Shown here: positions 53,137 to 63,970 of the stretch, in pieces
Layout of the letters: every line of letters starts with the position of its first letter
Numbering within the stretch: position 1 is the first letter of the stretch
DNA from: Gammaproteobacteria bacterium
GTDB taxonomy: Bacteria > Pseudomonadota > Gammaproteobacteria > DSM-16500
Assembly (NCBI GenBank): GCA_014132595.1
Contig: BMAG01000055.1
Location: 1-64,000, forward strand
Direction: 5' to 3'
DNA: 64,000 nt
Notes under the pieces: generated by a model
The model's database searches: none
The model's input: the letters and a program-made list of their open reading frames with translations, nothing else
What the model was told of the DNA's origin: nothing
Program-made: the position numbers and the translations under genes

Positions 53137-54306
53137 ATGAATTTACATGAATACCAAGCCAAGCAGCTCTTGGCGAAGTACGGCTTGCCTGTGCCTAAAG
53201 GTGAAGTCGCATGGAACGTAGAAGAAGCCGTTGCCATCGCTGACAAACTCGGAACAAAACGCTGGGTGGTTAAAGCGCAAGTCCATGCTGGCGGCCGCGG
53301 AAAAGCGGGCGGGGTTAAACTTGTTTCTACAAAAGATGAAGTCGCAAGCGTCACAAAAGACTTATTCGGCAAAAACTTAGTGACCTATCAAACCACAGCG
53401 GAAGGTCAGCCCATTCATCAAATTTTAATTGAAGAACCTTGTGATATTGATAAGGAACTTTACTTAGGTGCAGTCATTGATCGTTCCAAACAACGTATTG
53501 TCTTCATGGCGTCCACAGAAGGCGGTGTTGAAATTGAAAAAGTAGCTCATGATACCCCTGAAAAAATTCTCACAACCAGTGTTGACCCGCTCTTGGGAAT
53601 TTTACCTTACCAGGCACGAGAACTCAGTTTCGCCTTGGGTTTAAAAGGCGATCAAATCAAACAATTTACCAAGATTTTACTAGGACTTGGAAAATTATTT
53701 GAAGAAAATGATTTAAGCTTATTGGAAATTAATCCTTTAGTGATTACCAAACAAGGCAATTTATTATGTCTCGATGGTAAAATTAACATTGATGACAACG
53801 CCATTTACCGTCAACCTGAATTACGTGGAATGCGCGACACCACTCAGGAAGATGAACGAGAAAATCGTGCCCGTGATTGGGAACTCAACTACATTGCGCT
53901 CGATGGCAATATTGGTTGTATGGTTAATGGGGCAGGACTTGCAATGGCCACCATGGACATCGTCAAATTGCATGGCGGCAATCCCGCTAACTTCTTAGAT
54001 GTGGGCGGCGGTGCAACCAAGGAACGTGTTACAGAAGCTTTCAAAATTATTTTGTCGGATAAAAACGTCAAAGCAATTTTAGTGAATATTTTTGGTGGTA
54101 TTGTCCGTTGCGATTTAATTGCAGACGGCGTTATTGGCGCAGTGGCTGAAGTAGGAACCACTCTGCCTGTCGTCGTACGTCTGGAAGGCAACAATGCCGA
54201 AGTAGGCGCTAAAAAATTAAGTGAAAGCGGTCTCAATATCATTCCAGCAGCAAGCTTTACAGATGCTGCGAAAAAAGTCGTTCAAGCAGCAGGTGCAGCA
54301 TTATGA
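53137..54306 (+). CDS. sucC: Succinyl-CoA synthetase beta subunit (ADP-forming)
   Basis: 389 residues, ATP-grasp fold: [20 protein letters not shown] at the start, [18 protein letters not shown] (nucleotide-binding Lys/Gly loop), [13 protein letters not shown] (metal-binding), and the C-terminal [14 protein letters not shown]-like [15 protein letters not shown] and [17 protein letters not shown]. Couples succinyl-CoA cleavage to ADP/GDP phosphorylation. TTGGAGATG precedes the ATG. Its stop overlaps sucD by ATGA. Confidence 0.97.
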   Translation: MNLHEYQAKQLLAKYGLPVPKGEVAWNVEEAVAIADKLGTKRWVVKAQVHAGGRGKAGGVKLVSTKDEVASVTKDLFGKNLVTYQTTAEGQPIHQILIEEPCDIDKELYLGAVIDRSKQRIVFMASTEGGVEIEKVAHDTPEKILTTSVDPLLGILPYQARELSFALGLKGDQIKQFTKILLGLGKLFEENDLSLLEINPLVITKQGNLLCLDGKINIDDNAIYRQPELRGMRDTTQEDERENRARDWELNYIALDGNIGCMVNGAGLAMATMDIVKLHGGNPANFLDVGGGATKERVTEAFKIILSDKNVKAILVNIFGGIVRCDLIADGVIGAVAEVGTTLPVVVRLEGNNAEVGAKKLSESGLNIIPAASFTDAAKKVVQAAGAAL

Positions 54307-55181
54307 GTATTTTAATTAATAAAGACACAAAAGTAATTTGCCAAGGTTTTACAGGTAAACAAGGAACCCTCCATTCCGAACAAGCCATTGCCTATGGCAC
54401 AAAAATGGTAGGCGGTGTGACACCGGAAAAAGGCGGACAGTCTCATTTAGGTTTACCGGTTTTTAATACAGTTAAAGAAGCGTACGAGGCGACAAAAGCG
54501 GATGCCTCTGTGATTTATGTACCCGCACCTTTCTGCAAAGATTCGATCGTGGAAGCGGTTGAAGCAGGGATTAAATTAATTGTTTGTATTACAGAAGGCA
54601 TACCGACACTGGACATGCTGGATGTGAAAGCTTACATGAAAAACCATCCTGAAACGCGTTTGATTGGCCCCAATTGCCCAGGTGTTATTACACCGGGACA
54701 GTGCAAAATCGGCATTATGCCAGGCCATATTCATACCCCTGGACGTGTCGGTATTGTTTCTCGTTCGGGTACCTTAACTTATGAAGCCGTACACCAAACC
54801 ACAGAGTTGGGATTAGGGCAGAGCACTTGCGTCGGTATTGGCGGTGATCCTATTCCAGGTACGAGTTTTATTGATGTATTAGCGTTATTCGAAAAAGATC
54901 CGCAAACCGAAATTATTATTATGGTCGGTGAAATTGGCGGCACTGCGGAAGATGAAGCAGCTGAGTACATCAAGAAGCATGTCTCAAAACCCGTTGTTTC
55001 CTACATCGCAGGTGTAACAGCCCCTGAAGGCAAACGTATGGGTCATGCAGGTGCGATCATTGCAGGTGGCAAAGGAACAGCTGCTGAAAAATTTGCAGTA
55101 TTAGAGGCGGCTGGCGTACATACGGTTCGTTCCCCAGCTGAAATGGGTAAGAAGGCTGCAGAAGTGCTTCAGATAGCGTAA
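54303..55181 (+). CDS. sucD: Succinyl-CoA synthetase alpha subunit
   Basis: 292 residues. CoA-binding Rossmann domain ([19 protein letters not shown]), [30 protein letters not shown], and the phosphohistidine loop in [17 protein letters not shown] (active His near residue 246). It ends [20 protein letters not shown], the usual family terminus. Last gene of the sdhCDAB-sucABCD string; followed by a palindromic repeat. Confidence 0.97.
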   Translation: MSILINKDTKVICQGFTGKQGTLHSEQAIAYGTKMVGGVTPEKGGQSHLGLPVFNTVKEAYEATKADASVIYVPAPFCKDSIVEAVEAGIKLIVCITEGIPTLDMLDVKAYMKNHPETRLIGPNCPGVITPGQCKIGIMPGHIHTPGRVGIVSRSGTLTYEAVHQTTELGLGQSTCVGIGGDPIPGTSFIDVLALFEKDPQTEIIIMVGEIGGTAEDEAAEYIKKHVSKPVVSYIAGVTAPEGKRMGHAGAIIAGGKGTAAEKFAVLEAAGVHTVRSPAEMGKKAAEVLQIA

Positions 55182-55211
55182 TGTTTTTGTAAGTTTAATC
55201 CTTGCTTGATA

Positions 55212-55363
55212 GGTCCCTTCCCCTCCAGGGGGAAGGTCAGGAAGGGGGGATAGAATACGGTAGAATACATTCTCCTGGAAAAGGGTCGACCTATTCTAGG
55301 GAAAAATATTTTAATAAATTTTTTTTGATCCCCCTTCCAAACCTTCCCCTGTGGGGGAAGGGA
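55212..55363. repeat. Nested palindromic repeat between sucD and serS
   Basis: Two ~35-40-bp arms (about 55212-55251 and 55329-55363) are roughly 85% inverted copies of each other, and each arm itself folds into a short hairpin (CCTTCCCC...GGGGAAGG). The G/C-rich arms contrast with the AT-rich centre. It may terminate sdh-suc transcription or act as a REP-type element. Confidence 0.65.
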
Positions 55364-55386
55364 ACTACTAAGCAATTTCAGAATAA

Positions 55387-56670
<1,284 letters not shown>

Positions 56671-56678
56671 TGGGTAGA

Positions 56679-58649
56679 TTAACCCCGTACATTAATGTGT
56701 GCGGGTGTTGAAGCAGCTCGACAAAGCTTCGGTTTCTCTGCTCTAGCACTATCAGTCTGGCAGCAAAAACTAAAAAGGTTAAACGAGCTTCTCTTCGGTT
56801 TTGGATCTGGAGATAAAGGCACCGTAATCGGTGCAGGTCTTTTAAGTTCGGGATGTCTTTTTCTGATTTCGGAATCTGCATCTGATTTTGGATCTGGAGA
56901 CGAAGCCACCGTAGTCAATTGGGGTCTAAAATCAACAGCTCGTCTTGTTGGACTTGAATCTGAGACAGAAACGAGAGAGGGATATAAAGTGATTTGTTGA
57001 TCCGTAGATGGCCCCTCCAATCGACTGCGTTCAGAAGTTGGGCTGGGGCTAGGGCTGGGACTAGGAATAATAGGACTAGGAGCAGGACTCACAGATTTAT
57101 TTGCAGCGCAAACATGGAGTATTCTGTTAATCATTTGCGTTGATTTGGGCGGTCTTCTTTTAGGGTTCTTTGACCAATCTTTTAAAATTTCTATGAAATG
57201 ATGTTGATCCAGCTCAGCAGCGGTATGCACAGCCGTCAGCTGCTCGCTAGAAACCTGAAATTTTAAGGAAGGAATATCTAGTTTCCCACTTGATCTATCA
57301 ACAACGCTATCATCAAATTGCGGATAAGAAATTATTTTTGATGAAGGAGAAGGTGTTGCTGCACTCCAAAACGGAACATTCATTTTCATCAAAATAAATG
57401 TCGCTGCCATTAAAGTACAAGCAGCAATAATAACCGCAGGCACCGAACAAAGAAGAGTTCCCAGCATTAATGTACCAATGGCACCCATGGGCACGAGTGC
57501 ATTAATCGCAAAATTCCAGCTGAATTTTGTAAATGTTTCCTTATTAAACCAAGGAGCCAGGTTAAGCGCCCAAATATCACGAAAAAGGGCTTTATACTTT
57601 TCTACCGTAGGATCATTATAAAAAAGAAGTCTCCCGCCTAAACCCGCAAGACAAACGCCCGCAAAAATGACCAGCTTTGCCCCGTCACTTCTAAGCATTT
57701 CCGCAATCGGCTTTATAATTCTTACTAAAAAGTACATTACTGGAGCAGGAAGATGTCCGAATGCCACGAGTGCTGGCACTAATGCAGGTGAAAATACTAA
57801 AACCATACCCGCAAAAATAAGAACAGCAGCAATCGTTAACCGCCATTCTTTAAAATTAACGACCTTTATTTTATTGTCGATGTTAGAAATGAGGGCATCA
57901 TTGTTTAAATCGATGCCGTCAAAATGAAGTTCGCCTTTTTCTATAGAGCTTTTTAAATCTGTATATTCATTTTTCTCAAGTCGAGCAAAACCCCAGTCAT
58001 GTATAATATCTGCAAAAAAGCCGCTTAAATTCCAAATTGCTTTTGTGGTCAGGGTCATCGTAGGATCAAAGTAACAGACCCCATTGACTAAGCCCCAAAT
58101 GATGGCATTACTGAATATACTCAAAAATTCTCTATCGCTCACAGCCTCAAGAAAACGGTGCCCGTCAAGACGTTGAAACCACCATTCATCAGCGCTTGTT
58201 TTAGGAGCCAACGATTTTTCGATTAATAACCCAAGACAGAATACGATCTCGGCAAAATAGCTTAACTGCAATGCATTAAACAGAATCCCTGATGGAGTAG
58301 TTAGAGCTAAAAAAGCTAAAGGATGAAGGCGAAAACAACGGACAATCGCCAACCGGGAAGACGTGAGTCTAGCGAGGTAACTCAGAAAAAAATTAACAGG
58401 CGGGTCCGGATGCGTGAAACACAATGCCTGAGCTAAATAATAATCTGCCCAGTAATCATCGCCTGCGAAGACAATAGAACCAGAATCCTCATCCCTAATA
58501 CCATCTCTATATGCTATAAACAAAGCACAGGCAATCAATCGCCGTTCGTCATGCGTTAACGCATTTTTAGATACTGAAAATACTCTTTTTAACCGGTAGA
58601 CCTCATCTCGTTGTGTCAAAACAGGTATGGCTCTATGCATAAACCCCAT
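56679..58649 (-). CDS. Multi-pass membrane protein with Pro/Ser-rich C-terminal tail
   Basis: 656 residues, family unknown. N-terminal ~100 residues are soluble and charged. Hydrophobic segments appear at about 110-150 (LHPLAFLALTTPSGILFNAL), 183-200, 270-300 (LTIAAVLIFAGMVLVFSPAL), 305-320, 330-345 and 385-430 (GAIGTLMLGTLLCSVPAVIIAACTLM). From ~515 on the chain is low-complexity: PSPIIPSPSPSPSPTSER and several SPDPK repeats, ending FSFCCQTD...HINVRG. No signal peptide or enzyme motif is visible. The build (membrane core plus disordered tail) is that of some Legionellales effectors or inclusion proteins, but this is inference. ATG 58649 has no strong ribosome site; ATG 58640 is an alternative. 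Confidence 0.7.
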   Translation of the reverse strand: MGFMHRAIPVLTQRDEVYRLKRVFSVSKNALTHDERRLIACALFIAYRDGIRDEDSGSIVFAGDDYWADYYLAQALCFTHPDPPVNFFLSYLARLTSSRLAIVRCFRLHPLAFLALTTPSGILFNALQLSYFAEIVFCLGLLIEKSLAPKTSADEWWFQRLDGHRFLEAVSDREFLSIFSNAIIWGLVNGVCYFDPTMTLTTKAIWNLSGFFADIIHDWGFARLEKNEYTDLKSSIEKGELHFDGIDLNNDALISNIDNKIKVVNFKEWRLTIAAVLIFAGMVLVFSPALVPALVAFGHLPAPVMYFLVRIIKPIAEMLRSDGAKLVIFAGVCLAGLGGRLLFYNDPTVEKYKALFRDIWALNLAPWFNKETFTKFSWNFAINALVPMGAIGTLMLGTLLCSVPAVIIAACTLMAATFILMKMNVPFWSAATPSPSSKIISYPQFDDSVVDRSSGKLDIPSLKFQVSSEQLTAVHTAAELDQHHFIEILKDWSKNPKRRPPKSTQMINRILHVCAANKSVSPAPSPIIPSPSPSPSPTSERSRLEGPSTDQQITLYPSLVSVSDSSPTRRAVDFRPQLTTVASSPDPKSDADSEIRKRHPELKRPAPITVPLSPDPKPKRSSFNLFSFCCQTDSARAEKPKLCRAASTPAHINVRG

Positions 58650-58749
58650 CTATAGGTATTGAGATGACGTGATTATACGCCAAGTTAGAGATTTAACAAC
58701 CTAAAGTCATAGCACTAACCCTAACTAACCATAGGATTAAACAGAAGTA

Positions 58750-58778
58750 TCGACATTTAAAAAAATTTGTTATATTCT
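58750..58778 (+). promoter_or_regulatory. Putative promoter of the histone-like gene
   Basis: TCGACA (58750-58755) and TATTCT (58773-58778) are 17 bp apart, 35 bp before the start codon; both are weak but correctly spaced. Confidence 0.4.
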
Positions 58779-58813
58779 AATCTCTCATTTAACTTGTTAA
58801 AGGGAACATGACT

Positions 58814-58987
58814 ATGCCAGCTAAGAAAAGGAAAACAGTAGCAAAGAAATCAGCAGCTAAATCTGCTAAGAAACCAGCAGCTAAGAAGAGAAGAAAAGCT
58901 GCTAAAAAAAGCGGTAAAAAAGTAGCTGCTAAAACAGCGAAAAAGAAACCCGCTAAGCGCAGAAAAGCTAAACGCGCTAAGAAGTAA
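58814..58987 (+). CDS. 57-aa histone-H1-like (Lys/Ala-rich) protein
   Basis: A short gene: MPAAKKRK-type start (MPAKKRKTVAKKSAAKSAKK) followed by PAAKKRRKAAKKSGKKVAAK and a Lys/Arg-rich end. It is about 45% Lys and 30% Ala, like the C-terminal tail of eukaryotic H1 and chlamydial Hc1/Coxiella Hq1-type proteins. It would bind and condense DNA or RNA, possibly in a developmental form. ATG 58814 has AAAGGGAA at 8-nt spacing; ATG 58808 would add two residues. A textbook terminator follows, so it is expressed alone. Confidence 0.85.
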   Translation: MPAKKRKTVAKKSAAKSAKKPAAKKRRKAAKKSGKKVAAKTAKKKPAKRRKAKRAKK

Positions 58988-59000
58988 TTAATACCTCATT

Positions 59001-59034
59001 AAAACCCCTACCCTGAAAAGAGTAGGGGTTTTTT
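59001..59034 (+). terminator. Rho-independent terminator of the histone-like gene
   Basis: AAAACCCCTAC (59001-59011) pairs with GTAGGGGTTTT (59022-59032), followed by further T residues. The A-run on the other strand may also serve the convergent gene ending at 59038. Confidence 0.9.
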
Positions 59035-59037
59035 ATT

Positions 59038-59439
59038 TTATGAGTAGATTACTTGGGCTTTACAGCAACGTAATCGATAATAAACGGTTCCAAAAGCTTC
59101 TTTGATAGTTTTATATACCACATTACCCTGAGGGGGATCAGAGGAGCGCATTTCATGAGGCATATAACCCGCCGGACAAAATGTTTTCTCATTATACCAA
59201 CCGCCACTATTGAGCTCACCCGTACCATCTACACAATCCAGATCATTGGATACTACGGTTGCTTCTTTAGGCGTTAAATTTTTAGGTACGTCTTGATAAC
59301 CAATAGAGCCAAAATTATTAGCTGGGGTTTTCGCAGGTTCCATGTTTGCAAGTCCTATTGAATCTGCATAACTGAGAATGGGTGATAACAAAAGAAAAAT
59401 AAAAAACATCGCATATAATTTTCTTAGGGGATGCATCAT
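59038..59439 (-). CDS. Small secreted Cys-containing protein
   Basis: 133 residues; family not recognised. Signal peptide with hydrophobic core LYAMFFIFLLLSPILSYA, cleavage probably near YADS. The mature part has Cys in DLDCVDGTG, TFCPAGYMP and RLRCCKAQ, suggesting disulfides in the periplasm or outside. No membrane or lipid anchor. GAGGAAATAATA precedes ATG 59439, with a second ATG just after. It is divergent from ttcA. Confidence 0.7.
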   Translation of the reverse strand: MMHPLRKLYAMFFIFLLLSPILSYADSIGLANMEPAKTPANNFGSIGYQDVPKNLTPKEATVVSNDLDCVDGTGELNSGGWYNEKTFCPAGYMPHEMRSSDPPQGNVVYKTIKEAFGTVYYRLRCCKAQVIYS

Positions 59440-59578
59440 TATTATTTCCTCGTCAATGTACTTTTATCGATATATTTGTTCGCTAATTATACACAACTGA
59501 GGTGAGTATACAACTAAAAAATGATCATTTTTGTATAAATTATATACAGACAGAATAAATCTTAAAAAGAGTACCATT

Positions 59579-60469
59579 GTGAAATTTTTTGGTAAACTAG
59601 GGCGCAAATTAAGAATCTTGACGAGGAAAATCATTTTGCCTAAAGAATCCGCTACCGAAAAAAAACTACTGCATTATACCGGAAAGGCCATTGCCGATTA
59701 CAATATGATTCAAACGGGCGATCGGATCATGGTTTGTTTGTCCGGCGGGAAAGATTCTTTTACCATGATGCGGATTTTGCAGTTACTTCAACGCCGCGCA
59801 CAGGCAAAGTTTGAACTTTTTGCCTTTACTCTCGATCAGGCCCAACCCGGGTGGGACGACAGTGGATTACGAGAATGGTTAAATAAGCACCAGGTCTCTT
59901 ATGAGATTTTAAAAAGAGATACTTATTCCATTGTTAAGGAAAAAATTCCTGAGGGAAATACATACTGCTCCTTATGTTCCCGATTGCGAAGAGGGATTAT
60001 CTATCGTTACGCCGAAGAAAAAGGTTTTAATAAAATTGCATTAGGACATCATCGGGATGACCTCATTCGCACTTTGTTAATGTCTATTCTATATAGCGGT
60101 GATATTCGTTCAATGCCGCCGAAGTTATTAAGCGATAACAAGCGACATATTTTGATCCGGCCGTTAGTCTATTGTCAGGAAAAAGATATTATAAAATACG
60201 CCAAAGAGCAGGCATATCCCATTATTCCTTGTAATCTTTGCGGCTCCCAGGAGAATCTGATGCGAAAACGAATCAAAGATTTAATTGATCAGCTTGCAAA
60301 AGAAAATCCCAAAGTACCAAGCAACATGCTTCATGCTTTATCCAGTGTGAGATTGAGTCAGTTAATGGATAGAAATAAATGGGATTTTAAGAATCTGGAA
60401 AAGCAACAAGAAATGAGTGCCGTTATGTCTGATATTGAATTAGAAATTTTTGGATCGGCATTATTTTAA
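59579..60469 (+). CDS. ttcA: tRNA 2-thiocytidine(32) synthetase TtcA
   Basis: Thiolates C32 of certain tRNAs using ATP and an Fe-S cluster. PP-loop [19 protein letters not shown] (ATP), [20 protein letters not shown] with two Cys of the cluster/thiol centre, [22 protein letters not shown], and the second pair in [13 protein letters not shown]. These are the TtcA-specific blocks in order. Length from GTG 59579 is 296 residues (E. coli 311). The open frame reaches a TTG at 59531, but AAAGAG lies 7 nt before the GTG. The N-terminal ~35 residues are unusually basic ([17 protein letters not shown]). Confidence 0.95.
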   Translation: MKFFGKLGRKLRILTRKIILPKESATEKKLLHYTGKAIADYNMIQTGDRIMVCLSGGKDSFTMMRILQLLQRRAQAKFELFAFTLDQAQPGWDDSGLREWLNKHQVSYEILKRDTYSIVKEKIPEGNTYCSLCSRLRRGIIYRYAEEKGFNKIALGHHRDDLIRTLLMSILYSGDIRSMPPKLLSDNKRHILIRPLVYCQEKDIIKYAKEQAYPIIPCNLCGSQENLMRKRIKDLIDQLAKENPKVPSNMLHALSSVRLSQLMDRNKWDFKNLEKQQEMSAVMSDIELEIFGSALF

Positions 60470-60561
60470 TATCATTCTCGCGTCCATTGATGCAATAAAA
60501 AAATCGACTTCGTGATAACCATTGACTATCATGAGCAATTATTTCATGGAAGGGACGCATT

Positions 60562-63186
60562 ATGGCACATGCAAGAATCAATAAACATCTCACCTCTCAA
60601 CAATCTAAAACAATTCAGCACAGTTCTAAATTTAGCTTAATGCTTTCGCGTTTGCGTAATTCAACCGATATGCCACAAGAAAGTAAAGAATATGGATTTT
60701 ATGCAAAAAAATTAAAATTATTAACATCATTGGATGATAGCGCGGATCTTATCAACGATATGCTTAATAAACTCCCTCCTTTATTTCCGAATAATGCCAT
60801 TTTGAATTCCCTTATTCACAAAGCAGGGCATGCTCAACGGATGGATTATGTTTATACTCTTTACGATATTGCAAAAAGAAAAGGAACGGTAGATGCTTAT
60901 ACCTATAGCAATCTTATTTACGCGATTTCAAAAAACCGTTTTCCTGATTTTGAGGAAGCCAAGAAATGGCTAGAACTTGCAAAAGAAGAAAAGAAAGCAG
61001 ACGCTGTCACTTATAACAATACACTCACGGTACTCAACAGAGTATATCCAATAAATGTCGATGAAGCTGTTCGATTACTCAATGAAGCAATCAACTCTCA
61101 ACACTTTGATGAATATACATTTTCAATTACCATTGCAATTCTTGCAAAATGTGTCAAACCCGATGTCAATCTTGCATTGAAATTACTGGATCTAGCCAAA
61201 ATAAAAAAAGTGGCAGGCGTCAGTGTCTATATAAGTACAATGAATGCTATTATTAAAAGTGAAAATCCAGATTTGAATAAAGCTTACGAATTGTTTAAAG
61301 AATATTACGATACGGAGGAAAAAAGAAACGCTGCATTTTATACTTGTATCCTACCCGTCATTGAAAAACGTCCAGATGCATTACAAATTATAGATCAAAT
61401 ATTACAGGATGCAAAAAAAGAGGGTAATGTTGACGAAAGGTTATATAACCATATCTTAAACATCCACTTACAAAATGTTCATTCAAATATTCAAACCATT
61501 GCCGCTTTAATTAAAGAAGCACATCAGCTGCATTTGACTGTTTCACTTTCAGAAAATATTCTTTTAATGATCAGTGAATCACCCGAATTAGATGCAGATA
61601 CAATTATTTTGTTACTTAGATCTATTCAAAGTTTTTCTCTTATGCGAGTTGATCTCTATTGTGACCTGATTCAACGAATAAGTACTCATCCTAATGCCGT
61701 ACCGATGGCCTTAAAGGTATTAGAAGACTCTAAAGAAGACCCAGATGTTAGAATTTTTAATGCTGTTTTGAGTGTTTTAACACTTCACAAACACAATGCT
61801 TTAACGCATGGGGAACTTCTTATCAAAGAAGCAGAGGATAGAGGGATTGCAAATGCGATTACTTACACGACCTTTATTAATATCATTGCCAAAAGTGACA
61901 ACCCTAGTCAACGATTAGCAGCCCATTGGCTTGAAAGAGCTATTCATCGCGGTAAAGCGAATACAAGTACTTATATCATGACTTTTTTAGTGATGGCAAA
62001 ATCGGAATCTCCAAGCATTTCAAGACTACAAAAATTTCTGACAACCGCAAGCGCTGAGGTTACACAACAAATCGAATTTTATAATAATGCACTGAGTGTG
62101 ATTGCTCACTCTCATAAACCAGATAAACAATTGGCTTTTCAAATACTGAACTTGACGCAAGAGAGAAAAATTGCGGATGTGATTACTTATACCAATGTCA
62201 TTCTTGTCATTGGCGCAATAAAATCTTCAACGAAAGTGACTGAAGCATTTGCATTGCTCCAGAGAGCAAAAGACAATCAAGTTCAACTTGATGTGGGTAT
62301 TTATAATTGTGTATTAGATATTCTTGCGAGAGAAGAGCCAAGTAATACTCTATTAGGAAACCATTTAATAAAAGAAGGGATATGGAAATCTGATATTAAA
62401 TTCATTGAATATACAAAATCGATAGATCTACATGAGCTTTCCTATGGCAGCACTTACTTTTTCCTGAAATTTCAATTTTCTAACTTGCATCAATTCTCGA
62501 AAGAAATTAATTTTACATTAATCTATGGAAAAGGTTTGCATAGCCGGTCTTCTGAACCTGTGCATCCTGTTAAAAAAGCAGTTTTAGATTTTTTACGCGA
62601 AGTAGAAAATGATAAATCTATGCATCTTGAATATCAGCAAAACCCTGCCAATAGCGGTGAAATCGATATTAAATTACAGTATAAAAAGGTTCAAGAGATA
62701 CATCCTTTCTTAAATCAAACGATTGATCCTACGTCAATGGGAGCCGTCGACGGCCTCATTCATGCAAGCGCCAATGTCATCTCAGAGGTACTTCAACCTT
62801 ATGGCATAGAGAAGGGCAGGGCAAAGCCTTTATTATATTATGGAGGAGTTTTTAGTGCAAAATTGGCAATGCAATCTTCAGAAATGACGGATGCAGAAAG
62901 CTGTTTAAATACGTTATGCCAAGCTGCACTTGAAACAGGACAACTTTGGTTAATAAACTCAACCTTATCCTCTATTTTAAACGTTCTGAGTTCTCATCCA
63001 TCAATCTACTTAAATCGTTATTTACCGAATCACACTTGGGTTTCCTTGGGTTTATTTACAAAAAAAATATGGGATCAAGATTTTTCGGAGGCGGTTAAAT
63101 CATTTGCAGATGAAGCACTTGTAAAAACGAGCATTGAGGCGGGTGTTAATAAACTAGAAAGTTTGGTGAGAAGACCCAGAGGATAG
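60562..63186 (+). CDS. PPR-SMR protein: pentatricopeptide repeats plus Smr domain
   Basis: 874 residues. From ~80 to ~615 I count about 15 repeats of 32-38 residues with the pentatricopeptide pattern (for example DAYTYSNLIYAISKN...AKKWLELAKEEKKA, DAVTYNNTLTVL..., NAITYTTFINIIAKS..., DVITYTNVILVIG...). A Smr domain follows: IDLHELSYGS (Asp622-Leu-His624), then YGKGLHSRS (Gly656-Lys-Gly-Leu-His660-Ser), then the closing DIKLQY near 705. About 170 further residues are helical and unassigned. PPR tracts bind single-stranded RNA base by base; Smr domains nick nucleic acids or interact with them. This domain pair is typical of plant organelle proteins (GUN1, SVR7, SOT1). No signal peptide. ATG preceded by GAAGGGACGCATT. 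Could be a translocated RNA-targeting effector or an endogenous RNA-processing factor. Confidence 0.85.
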   Translation: MAHARINKHLTSQQSKTIQHSSKFSLMLSRLRNSTDMPQESKEYGFYAKKLKLLTSLDDSADLINDMLNKLPPLFPNNAILNSLIHKAGHAQRMDYVYTLYDIAKRKGTVDAYTYSNLIYAISKNRFPDFEEAKKWLELAKEEKKADAVTYNNTLTVLNRVYPINVDEAVRLLNEAINSQHFDEYTFSITIAILAKCVKPDVNLALKLLDLAKIKKVAGVSVYISTMNAIIKSENPDLNKAYELFKEYYDTEEKRNAAFYTCILPVIEKRPDALQIIDQILQDAKKEGNVDERLYNHILNIHLQNVHSNIQTIAALIKEAHQLHLTVSLSENILLMISESPELDADTIILLLRSIQSFSLMRVDLYCDLIQRISTHPNAVPMALKVLEDSKEDPDVRIFNAVLSVLTLHKHNALTHGELLIKEAEDRGIANAITYTTFINIIAKSDNPSQRLAAHWLERAIHRGKANTSTYIMTFLVMAKSESPSISRLQKFLTTASAEVTQQIEFYNNALSVIAHSHKPDKQLAFQILNLTQERKIADVITYTNVILVIGAIKSSTKVTEAFALLQRAKDNQVQLDVGIYNCVLDILAREEPSNTLLGNHLIKEGIWKSDIKFIEYTKSIDLHELSYGSTYFFLKFQFSNLHQFSKEINFTLIYGKGLHSRSSEPVHPVKKAVLDFLREVENDKSMHLEYQQNPANSGEIDIKLQYKKVQEIHPFLNQTIDPTSMGAVDGLIHASANVISEVLQPYGIEKGRAKPLLYYGGVFSAKLAMQSSEMTDAESCLNTLCQAALETGQLWLINSTLSSILNVLSSHPSIYLNRYLPNHTWVSLGLFTKKIWDQDFSEAVKSFADEALVKTSIEAGVNKLESLVRRPRG

Positions 63187-63262
63187 TTTATAATTTTGAC
63201 GCATGCGATGGTTTAATATATTATTATTTCGTATTTATCTTAACTTTTGGAGGTTATACAAT

Positions 63263-63919
63263 ATGAAATGTTATAAAATTAAGGCGATTACTCTCCTCAG
63301 TTTAATTGCAATAACAACGACATCCACTTACGCTGATATACAAAATGAACCCTTGCATCCTCTTTTATTAACGCAAAGATGTGTTGCTGCTGATATTACG
63401 ATTGATAAAAATGATATTGGAAAAGTTGCCAGCACCGATTGCCTTTGGAAATTAACGGGAAAAAATGCTGATGGAAGCGATATCATTCAAGATCCCGATA
63501 TGCAGATTACGATGCATATTGCCAACGATGTGGATACGGTCGGTGTACACTGCACATTTGTTCCTTCCAATGTAAACAATGAAACAATGGACAAAATTGT
63601 TGATGTTGCCGTATCAAAAGGAGCAAGAAGTGATAACAGAGCAAAACCTTCACAATTACCGGCGGGATCATGGCTGAGTTTAGTGACTGATACTGCCAGC
63701 GGTCAAACCGATATTATGGCGATCGTAACCAACTATAAAAACAATCCTGATGCAGATATGTTGCACCACCAGGCAAATATTATTTTTGATTTGAATCGAG
63801 AAAGAAATACTCGATGGTATCATCCTTTCAGTAAGATTTCATTCCATGAAAATGATACTCTTCAATGTACTTTTGCTCCTGGAGTTATGCCCGCTTTGCC
63901 TAACCCGCAATCGTTTTAA
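63263..63919 (+). CDS. Secreted protein of unknown family
   Basis: 218 residues. Signal peptide KCYKIKAITLLSLIAITTTSTYA with cleavage before DIQ. The mature chain contains several Cys (QRCVAADITI, TDCLWKLTG, GVHCTFVP, LQCTFAPG), probably two disulfide bonds, and a predicted beta-rich fold. The frame begins 20 codons earlier, but ATG 63263 follows GGAGG nine bases upstream and starts a proper signal peptide. No neighbour on the same strand within 70 bp shares an obvious pathway. Function unknown; exported. Confidence 0.75.
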   Translation: MKCYKIKAITLLSLIAITTTSTYADIQNEPLHPLLLTQRCVAADITIDKNDIGKVASTDCLWKLTGKNADGSDIIQDPDMQITMHIANDVDTVGVHCTFVPSNVNNETMDKIVDVAVSKGARSDNRAKPSQLPAGSWLSLVTDTASGQTDIMAIVTNYKNNPDADMLHHQANIIFDLNRERNTRWYHPFSKISFHENDTLQCTFAPGVMPALPNPQSF

Positions 63920-63930
63920 TTATTATTACG

Positions 63931-63970
63931 ATAGTGAAGGATTGGTTAAAATTAAATGATCCTTCACTAT
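63931..63970 (+). terminator. Terminator-like hairpin near the right edge
   Basis: ATAGTGAAGGAT (63931-63942) and ATCCTTCACTAT (63959-63970) form a perfect 12-bp stem with a 16-nt loop, 11 bp after the stop of the secreted-protein gene. There is no following U-run. Confidence 0.55.

Noticed and set aside
58808-58987. Repetitive Lys/Ala codons as a possible tandem repeat or CRISPR-like array
   Set aside because: The periodicity is codon-level composition of a small basic protein with a ribosome site and terminator; no spacer/repeat structure exists.
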